NCBI GenBank assembly: GCA_001430745.1 | Contig: KQ481950.1 | Location: forward strand, 312,732 to 326,053 | DNA: 13,322 nt | Source of the DNA: Auxenochlorella pyrenoidosa | Taxonomy: Eukaryota; Chlorophyta; Trebouxiophyceae; Chlorellales; Chlorellaceae | Reading direction: 5' to 3' | Shown: positions 1-6,725 of the stretch, one piece after another | How the letters are laid out: each line of letters opens with the position of its first letter | Position numbering within the stretch: the first letter of the stretch is position 1 | Position numbers and translations under genes: made by a program | Notes under the pieces: generated by a model | The model's database searches: none | What the model was told of the DNA's origin: nothing | What the model saw: the letters and a program-made list of their open reading frames with translations, nothing else

Positions 1-157
1 AACAAGTATGTGCAGCGCGGGCAGCGATACAGGCCAGAAAACGGAGAACGCAGATGCCCAGCGGCGCACGCGCCCCGCCTGGGCGAGGGCGCCAGGCCTG
101 GCATCCAAGCTAGCGCAGGCCAGCACAGCGCAGCGCAGCACGGCCCCCTGCACCCAC

Positions 158-1557
158 CACGGCATGCTGCACATATGAGTCTTCCGAGCCGCCCGTCAGG
201 CCGGGCAGCAGGATGAGTACCGGCGCGTCCTCCGGCAGTTGCTGCAGGGGTTTTGGGTTGTTGGGGGTTGGGTTGTTGGGGCGGATGACGCGGGTGGGCA
301 GGCTGAGAAGAGCAGTGTGCGGGGGGAGGGCAGCAGGCTCAGCGCATCGAGTCCGCTTGACTGAGGCCGGGCAACCCCGCGCGCCAGCCCACTGGAAGGC
401 AGGCACATGCATGCAGGCGAGCCAGTGCGCTCAAGCGCAAGGCTGGCGCCAGCGGCGGGGCATGCAGCCAAACTGGCGTGCCATGCCTGGCGGCGGGTCT
501 CCTCCCCAGAGTACAACCAAGCGGGAGGATCAGGAGAGCCTCTGGGAGGGACGAGTCCACGCGGGAGAGGAGGAGGGACGAGTGCGCGCAGGCGAGGAGG
601 ACGGCCAAGTGCGCGCAGGAGAGGAGGAGGGCTGAGAGCACAGGCAGGGCGCACCTTGCCGGGCGGCAGGTCTTCAGTGTCCAGCGCCACGCAGCCGCCG
701 TCGGGCATGTGCACCAGCTCTCGGTCGTACAGCACGTGCGGCTTCTTCCTGCAATGCAATCGCCAGCAGGCAATCCCACGCGCATTGAACCCTTGCATAG
801 ACACATGCGGCTTCTTCCTGCGCACCCCAGCAGCCGGCCACACGCGTTCCCTTGCATGCCCAGCACGTGCGGCTTCTTACAGCACGTGCGGCTTCTTCCT
901 GCGCACCCCAGCAGCCGGTCACACGCACATTGACCCCTTGCATTGAACCCAGAGCAGCGCCGGCACGGCGCCCCGCGCAAGCTGCGCCCACCGCGTGCTG
1001 GCACTCCCCCCAGCATGCGTGCCCGTGGGTGCACGGTGGGTGCACGGCATGCAGGCCGCTCGGCGGCTCACCGGAACCAGGCAGCAAAGATGGTCTCCAC
1101 GTGGCCGTTGTTCAAGCCTGCAGGGTCACACAAACCAGGAGTTGGGTGTCGTAGGGGGCCCCTGCCCTGCCCCTCTGCAGCCTCATGACCAGCTGTGCAG
1201 CGTGGGTGGCCACGCCAGCTGTCCAAGCTCACCCGCAGCCAGGCTGTAGGGCGCCGTCAGAGCGGGGCACAGCGACAGGATGGCGCTGTTCCACGAGGTG
1301 CTCTGCCCCTGCACGCTGGGCCGCAGCTCCAGCTTGCGCAGCGCCAGCGCAGCGGCTGTCGCCGCAGCTGCGGCGGCGGCAGCCGCCACGCCAAGCCCCA
1401 AAGGCACGGCGCTCGCAGCTGCCGCCAGCGGCGCCAGCGCCTGGAGCCGCATGCCCCTCCGCTGCTGAGCCGGTCTGGCTGCTTTGAACTGCTGGTAGCC
1501 AGTCCTTTGAGGAGCGGAAGCTGTCTGCAGGCTTGTAGGGACGACAGGGGCGGACAT
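158..1557 (-). CDS. YheT/EMB8-like alpha/beta hydrolase, 5' part (3' end outside window)
   Basis: Four exons read on the minus strand: 1557-1233, 1117-1072, 748-655 and 241-158, in phases 0/1/2/0, giving 183 residues. Each junction has a GT donor and CAG acceptor and restores the frame. Family marks seen are NNGHVETIFAAWFR (about 111-124), a YDRELVHMPDGG block (131-142) and LLPGLTGGSEDSYVQH (166-181), where the oxyanion-hole region of this hydrolase family lies. The catalytic Ser, Asp and His are in exons left of the window. Residues 1-100 are rich in Ala, Arg and Ser with a hydrophobic alanine run, which suggests a plastid transit or membrane-anchor region (inference). Plant relatives are annotated as esterase/lipase EMB8-like proteins; the substrate cannot be told from sequence. 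The last donor is ambiguous between position 157 (GTGGGT, preferred) and 160. The gene is divergent from the RNF121 homologue, 234 bp away. The fold is confident, the exact function is not. Confidence 0.85.
247..281 (+). repeat. G-quadruplex-capable tract beside the hydrolase exon 4 acceptor
   Basis: Five runs of 3-5 G on the plus strand are separated by TTTT, TTGTT, TT and TTGTT. On the coding (minus) strand this is the C-rich pyrimidine tract that ends in CCCCTGCAG directly before exon 4 of the hydrolase gene (AG at 243-242). It therefore probably serves as the polypyrimidine tract, while the template strand could fold. Confidence 0.7.
548..628. repeat. 27-bp imperfect tandem repeat, about 3 copies
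   Basis: Three 27-bp units start at 548, 575 and 602, with a shared core resembling AGTGCGCGCAGGAGAGGAGG. It lies inside the 413-bp intron 3 of the hydrolase gene (654-242). No coding role is apparent; it looks like an intronic minisatellite. Confidence 0.75.
727..950 (-). repeat. Duplicated exon 3 splice junction of the hydrolase gene
   Basis: The plus-strand core GCACGTGCGGCTTCTTCCTG, which spans the real exon 3 acceptor at about 731-751, recurs at about 803-820 (one changed base), 863-878 (cut short) and 882-901. Flanking sequence (GCGCACCCCAGCAGCCGG and CATTGAACCCTTGCAT-like blocks) is duplicated too, so part of the array is a duplication of about 100 bp. Every full copy reads, on the gene strand, as CAG followed by the first bases of exon 3, so intron 2 carries several decoy or alternative acceptors. 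Confidence 0.8.
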
Positions 1558-1791
1558 GCCAAATCACTCGGAGCCTCCCGCTAGAGGATGCTGTGAAGTG
1601 TGATCACAGACGTTTCTGGGCAGCAGGCCAAATGCTTCAGCCGCGAGGGTTAGCTGCAAGTCATCAGAGCTCTTGGCTGCTGCTGCCTGCTGGCGGTGCC
1701 GTCGCATCACAGCAGGACCTTGGTGTCTGCAGAGGCGAATCCTTTTTCTGTTTCAGTGATCTTTGATTGAAGCAGCCTTGCAGCAGCGGCG
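1558..1791. promoter_or_regulatory. Shared divergent promoter / 5' UTR region of the hydrolase and RNF121 genes
   Basis: The two start codons are 234 bp apart on opposite strands, so both 5' UTRs and core promoters must fit here unless a leader intron exists. No clear TATA box is visible. The pyrimidine-rich stretch ending in TTTCAG at about 1756 could be the acceptor of a 5' UTR intron of the plus-strand gene, but no donor can be assigned. Confidence 0.6.
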
Positions 1792-4700
1792 ATGGCCCCA
1801 GGAGCAGGAGAGCCGGCGCCGAGCGCCCATGATCGTGCTGGAAATTTGACAACCTTGGCTGTGAATGCCACCCTGGGGGTAAGCGTGCGCTGTTGGTTCA
1901 GGCGACGAAGCCAGGGAAGAGGGCTCGAGGTTGGCAGCGGCACTGGTGGCGGCAGCGGCGGCGGCAGCAGTTGCAGGCTGTGCATCATGCCTCTCTTCGC
2001 CTGCCTGCAGGCCAATGGCACGCGCAATGCCACGCTGGAGTATGAGGAGCCCGACCCAGAGGAGATGCAGCATGCCATCCTGGCTTTCTACCTGGTTCTG
2101 GTGTGTGGGGTGTGCCCCCCCAGGGGCGGAGAGCGAAAGGAAGAACCTTGAGCATTCCTTGCCAACAGAGGCCAGGCCGGCGCTGCTCACACCGCCGTTG
2201 CGATGCACCCTGCCATTCAGCCGCGAGGGTGCGTCTCATGCTGCGGCTGCTCATGTCAGCCGCCGGTCGCTGCAGCGTGCCCCCTCATCTGCCTGCCCCC
2301 CCCCCCCCCCAGTTTGTCATGTTCTTTGCGCAAGGCGCGCTGGTCAACTGGCGCAAGCGGCACCGGCGCTCCTATGACCTGGCCACGCTGGTGGGCCTGT
2401 GGCTCATCCCGCCCATCATTGCTGTGCAGCTTGGTGAGCCGGGTGCTTGCAAACCTGGGTCCTGGGCCGGCTGGGTTCTTGGGGCCGCTGGGTGGCTGTA
2501 TTGCCTCCCTCGCGATACCCTTCTGCTTTACAATCGTGTGCACTAGCAGCGCATGCATAATCCAGGCTTCGGATAGCTGTCGGAAGCCGCGAAGAGCCTG
2601 GAAGAGCTCTGCTGGTGGCGTCGGGCCTGCCTGCTGCACCCACCTGCCGTCTTCTGTGCCGGTCTGTCGCCCCACGCCTGCCGCGCAGGCGCCTGGTGGT
2701 TTGTGGGCTCGTGGGTGCTGTACAGCTGCGTCACAGGGTACTACCTGTACCGCTGCTCCTCAAAGAAGCTGGACAAGCACGTGCCCAAGCAGGTGGGTGC
2801 TGCCGCATGGTTTGGGTGCTGCGCTGCGCCCGCCCGCCCTGCCACGCCACCCAGCTGCAGGATGCTGGCTGCAATCGGCCACTGCCTCTGCTGGTTAATA
2901 CATGGGTGCTTGGCAGCACGCATGGGTGCCCCACGTGCGGCACGTGCAGGGAGTCCTTGCCAGACCAGCGCGCCCCGGCTGCCCACCTCCCCGCCCCACC
3001 TCACCCCCCATTTGCACACCCACCCAGCATTCAACGCACGCGCACACCCTGTTGAGCAGTGGGGTCACAACGCCGTCTCTTTACACACTCCCGCATGCAG
3101 GTGTATGCCTGGTTCATGGTTGTGTTCCGGCTCAGCGTGGGCGTCGGCTTTGCCGGCTACATCCTGCTCATCATGGACTTCACTGGCGCCGGCCTGCTGC
3201 TGCGCCCGCTTCTGGGGCCGGGGGCCGCCCTCACAGGTGCGGCTGACGGCAGCCGGGCGCCCCTCCCCATCCTTCCCGCCCTTGCAGCCGGGCCGTGGTG
3301 CTGCCCCGCGCCGGCGCAACCTCTGCATGCACCCTGCTGTCGCAGACATCTGGGTACAGCCTGCCCTGCCTGCCCTGCCTCCCCGCCTGGCCTGCGGGTG
3401 CAGCCATTCAGGGTGGCCTGCCCTGCCCTGCCCGATCTGCCTGCCCCGCCTGCTCTGCCTTATCCTGCTGCTGCAGCCATTTGGTACGGCTTGTACTATG
3501 GCATTCTCACCCGCGACTCTGCCGAGGTGGCCACCGACCGCATCGCCCTGTCCCTGGGCACCGGCCGCCGGATGGCCGTGTCCGTGCGCAACTGCGGCAT
3601 CTGTGAGTGTCCCTGAGCGGTATTACCTAAGTGTGTGGCCTGCCCTCTCCACCTGCCTTGCCCGGCGGCCGAGCCCCATCATGGTGCCCAGTCGTAAGAC
3701 CGCATGTGTGTGCGTGCTGCAGGCGGCGGGGAGCTTGGGGATGATGGGCTGGGAGGAGCGCCTGCGGGCGACGGCGGCGGCGGCAGCGGCCTGGGCACGA
3801 TGCAGCTGTCCTGCAAGCACCTGTTCCACATGGAGTGCATCAGGTGGGGCGCGCCGGCCGGGGTGCATTGTGGCTCGTAAGGCGCCGGCGGAGGCGGCTC
3901 GGGTGGGGCAGCGGGCGGGCACACGCTGCCTCTGTCGCGTGCGCCAGCGGGGCCGGGCGGCGCCGCCACCCTCACGGCTGGCCACCCCACCCCACCCCAC
4001 CCTACCCCCCCGATGGTTTCGCTCGCTGCGCTGTCTCAATGCAACGCCGTCCCCTGTCGCTGCTGCCCGGGCTGGCTGCAGGGGCTGGTGCATCATCGGC
4101 AAGAAGGACACTTGCCCCACCTGCTGGGAGAAGGTGGGAGCCGGGGGGGCTTCCCGCCTTATTAGCCCTGCCTTTGGGGAGAAGCCAGCTGAAGACAGCC
4201 GCTGGCCAACTGCCCTGCCACCGGCCCAGAGCTGACCGCCCCGTGATGCGCCCCCTCTGGCTTCTGCTGCGTGCGCGATCCCTGCGCCTGCGCTGCCCCC
4301 GCGCAAGTAGACAATTTTGTGAAAGAAAACAAGAGTTTTTATTTTCCTTCCGCAGGTGGATCTGAAACGCGTGTTTGCAAACAAGCCGTGGGAGACAACG
4401 AACCTCTCCTGGTGCGTGCGCTGCGGATGCACAGCATGCTGGGCACGATGTGCCGCGGCTGCGCTTGCTGCCGAGGCCCCACGCCAGCCGCGCTCGCCTG
4501 GCTGCTCGAAAACCAGCAAGGCGCCAGCATGATTCCATGCCGACGCCTGCCTTTCGCCATCCGGCGTGGCGCCGCCTGTTGGCGCCCTGCCCAGGCGCCA
4601 GATGTGGCGCTGCCTGACAGAGCCCACATGCCTTTCTGCTTGACTGGCCCCCCCCCCCCCACACACACACACACACCAACCCACCCCCACCACCCCGTAC

Positions 4701-5437
4701 ACACGACCACCACCACGACCATCACCACCCACCCACCCACGGTGCCTGCAGGATCCAGATGCTGGACATGGTGCGCTACCTGGTGGTGTGGAACCCCATC
4801 ATCTTCCTGGGCCTGCACTTCATCTTCCACTGGGTGAGCGCCGCCCGGGTGGCCCCCCCTTGGGCCATCTGCGCCGCAGGCCTCCGTGCAGTCGGGCCGG
4901 CTGTGAACATGCGCATTCGTCCCCCAGCACTCGCCTGGTCGTGCTTGCGTAGCCGAGCAGCAGCGCCGCTGCGGCAGCCGTGCTGGCTGTGCCCTCAATG
5001 GGTGCGGGCGTGAGGCCCCTAGTTCAAGCGCCCTTGCAGCGCGTTCCAGCTGCCTTGCAGCAATCATGCGGAGCTCCTGCACCGCCTGTTGTCGGCTCTT
5101 GATGCTCCTGATGTCTTCCCGGTCAATTGCCTGCAATATCTCATTCTTGCCCTGCTTCCCTCCCGCGCTTGCCTGACCTCATCTGTTTGCCCGCCTCCCC
5201 TTCCCCCTTCAGACGGGCCTGGACACACCGCCAGAGCACCACGGGCACCACGGGCTGGCAGGAAATGCAACGGCCAACGGCACAGCGGCGCTGAACGGCA
5301 CGGCGCTGAATGCCACGGCGCTGAATGCCACTGCAGCGGCGGCGGGCGCGGCGCTGAATGCCACGGCAGCGGCGGCGGGCGCGGCGCTGAATGCCACGGC
5401 AGCAGCAGTGAATGCCACCGCCCGACTGCTGCTCTGA
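1792..5437 (+). CDS. RNF121: RNF121/RNF175-like multi-pass membrane RING-finger E3 ubiquitin ligase
   Basis: Eleven exons: 1792-1878, 2011-2100, 2313-2433, 2689-2792, 3101-3236, 3477-3602, 3723-3843, 4082-4133, 4356-4411, 4752-4833 and 5213-5437. They total exactly 400 codons including TGA (399 aa), and every phase is consistent. About six hydrophobic segments lie near residues 50-70, 83-98, 101-120, 137-160, 164-190 and 304-325. A RING-H2 finger (C219, C222, C252, H254, H257, C260, C273, C276) sits between the fifth and sixth. The blocks RGWCIIGKKDTCPTC, EKVDLKR and WYGLYYGIL are typical of RNF121. Known members act at the ER/Golgi membrane in protein quality control and transport, with the RING in the cytosol. 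The start ATG is in a good context (GGCGATGG). Human RNF121 is about 327 aa; the excess here is an N-terminal and an Ala/Asn-rich C-terminal extension holding 12 Asn-X-Thr sequons. Identification is secure; substrates are unknown. Confidence 0.93.
2296..2312 (+). promoter_or_regulatory. Intron 2 acceptor of RNF121 homologue with 15-C tract
   Basis: Fifteen consecutive C bases (2296-2310) run directly into the AG that precedes exon 3. A nearly pure C polypyrimidine tract is unusual. It also makes the length of this stretch prone to sequencing or slippage error, but the coding frame is unaffected because the tract is intronic. Confidence 0.75.
4648..4740 (+). repeat. Strand-asymmetric C/A low-complexity tract in RNF121 intron 9
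   Basis: Thirteen C bases are followed by a (CA)n run, then CCA/CACC-rich sequence. Across about 93 bases there is almost no G or T on the plus strand. The tract ends about 10 bp before the GTGCCTGCAG acceptor of exon 10 (4752) and so probably includes its splicing tract. Confidence 0.75.
5340..5419 (+). repeat. In-frame tandem repeat coding LNATAAAAGA units at the RNF121 C-terminus
   Basis: Thirty-three-bp units coding (L)NATAAAAGAA occur twice and a third shortened copy ends in AAAVNAT. They are preceded by shorter NGT/NAT units from about 5264. The reading frame is kept throughout and ends at TGA 5435-5437. The unit adds one Asn-X-Thr sequon per copy. Confidence 0.8.
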
Positions 5438-5694
5438 TCACGCCTGCTTCTCTGCTGCGCTGCTGTATTCTTTCTGCGGTTTTGTCACTCCTTCAGGCTG
5501 TGGCATATTATTAGAAGGCAGGGCAGCATGCACGTCATAAAGGAGGGCGAAAGATATCTCCTGTCAATGTCTTTCGAGCACAGGCGGCACTGTGGGCGGA
5601 GCGCAACGGCTTGCACTTGCTGCGAGCGTTGCTCGCCGCTCTCCGTTGATACGCAGACAGCAGCACGACTGAGTGCCGACCCTGGCATGTGCCT
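5438..5694. other. Convergent intergenic / 3' UTR region
   Basis: This lies between the stop of the RNF121 homologue and the most distal plausible stop of the minus-strand binding-protein gene. It should contain both 3' UTRs. I could not find the green-algal TGTAA polyadenylation signal on either strand here, so the cleavage sites are unassigned. No open frame looks like a gene. Confidence 0.45.
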
Positions 5695-5928
5695 TCAAGG
5701 CCAGCCGCGCTGCCGCAGCAGCCTCCTGCCGCTGGGGCTGGTCCCGAAAATTGAGTAGCTGGACGGCACCTTGCCTGGGCCGGCAGCCTCTGCCGGACCA
5801 AAGCTGGTGATGGCGTCGACCACGGAGTGCAGGGCGCTGCAGCCGGGGGAGCAGGTGGGGAGGTGGCAGAGGCAAGGGCAGGTCTGCAGGCGCTGCATGC
5901 TGGGCCAGAGCTCGTCTTTGTTAGCATG
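5695..5928 (-). CDS. Possible terminal exon of the binding-protein gene (Cys-rich tail)
   Basis: A frame opens after an AG at 5930-5929 and runs 77 codons to TGA at 5697-5695. It is in phase 0, which matches the phase left by exon 9 (AAG at 6320-6318, then GTAGGG). Splicing across 6317-5929 would give an intron of 389 bp, within the range seen here, and a protein of about 370 aa. The encoded tail contains DELWPSMQRLQTCPCLCH and SALHSVVDAITSFG, with five Cys within about 16 residues. No family is recognised. Other solutions are read-through of exon 9 to a stop at 6251-6249, or a short exon elsewhere, so this call is tentative. Confidence 0.3.
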   Translation of the reverse strand, partial: HANKDELWPSMQRLQTCPCLCHLPTCSPGCSALHSVVDAITSFGPAEAAGPGKVPSSYSIFGTSPSGRRLLRQRGWP

Positions 5929-6317
5929 CTAGCTGCGAAGCTGCCCTTGCAAGCCTCTAGTCGAGCAGCTGGGCTGCCTGTGGCTGGGATTGCTTTTGCC
6001 GACCCCTGAGTGCCCATATGACACATGCGTGCACTCGCTGGAATGCACGGCAGGTGAGGCAGGCAGCTGCAAGGTAGCCGCCAGGCAAGCGAGCACACTT
6101 TTCACCTGCTGGGCCCCACCCCGTTTGGCACAAGCCACTGCTGCTCCAGCTGCATCGTGGGCGGAAGGGCAAGAGGTGCAGGGCATTAAAAAGCTGGCTC
6201 GCTCTGCAGTGCAGCTGTGGGACCGCACAAGCACAGGTCTCTCGTACTTCAGCCCGGGAGGTCCATGAAGCCAGGAGCAGCAGGGTGCCCCCTGCTCTTG
6301 TGCAGCAGCAACCCTAC

Positions 6318-6693
6318 CTTCAGGATGGCACTATCGTTGCCCTGGCTCATCAGCCTGTGCGACAAGGCAGGGCATGCATGGTTGCCGGCTATGTTCAGCG
6401 TTGGAGCTGCGCGGGGCATGCCCAGGCAGGGGGGGAGCCTCCGAGGTGCGAGGTTCTGCGCGTCTGCGCTTCTTCTGCGCCCTGCCCCTGGCTTCGTCCA
6501 TCCCCCGAATGCGGAGGACCACAGTGACGGGGCGGAATTTTCGGCTGCATTGGACGGCAGGCTGGAAGTAGGAAGGGTGTGCTCCCAGCGCACCCAGTCA
6601 TGGCCCAGGACAGCCGCGCCTCCAGCTCTGTGCCAGCGGCCTGCTTCTGCAGGGCAATGCCGTAGGGGGCGACATACGTCTGCAAGAGGGGTG

Positions 6694-6725
<32 letters not shown>

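Noticed and set aside
247..281. Telomere-like TTTTGGG/TTGGG sequence
   Set aside because: There is no regular telomeric unit, and its position matches a splice-site pyrimidine tract on the other strand.
339..1034. A 231-codon minus-strand frame containing repeated KKPHV-like segments
   Set aside because: It is a read-through of hydrolase intron 2 and its duplicated junctions; the spliced frame fits the hydrolase family.
2703..4235. A 510-codon open frame on the plus strand
   Set aside because: It starts inside RNF121 exon 4 and then reads through introns 4 to 8. Stops are rare in this GC-rich DNA, and the spliced model gives a recognised protein while this frame does not.
3623..4732. A 369-codon open frame on the minus strand
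   Set aside because: It is antisense to RNF121 exons and introns, has low-complexity Gly/Arg/Ala content and no motif.
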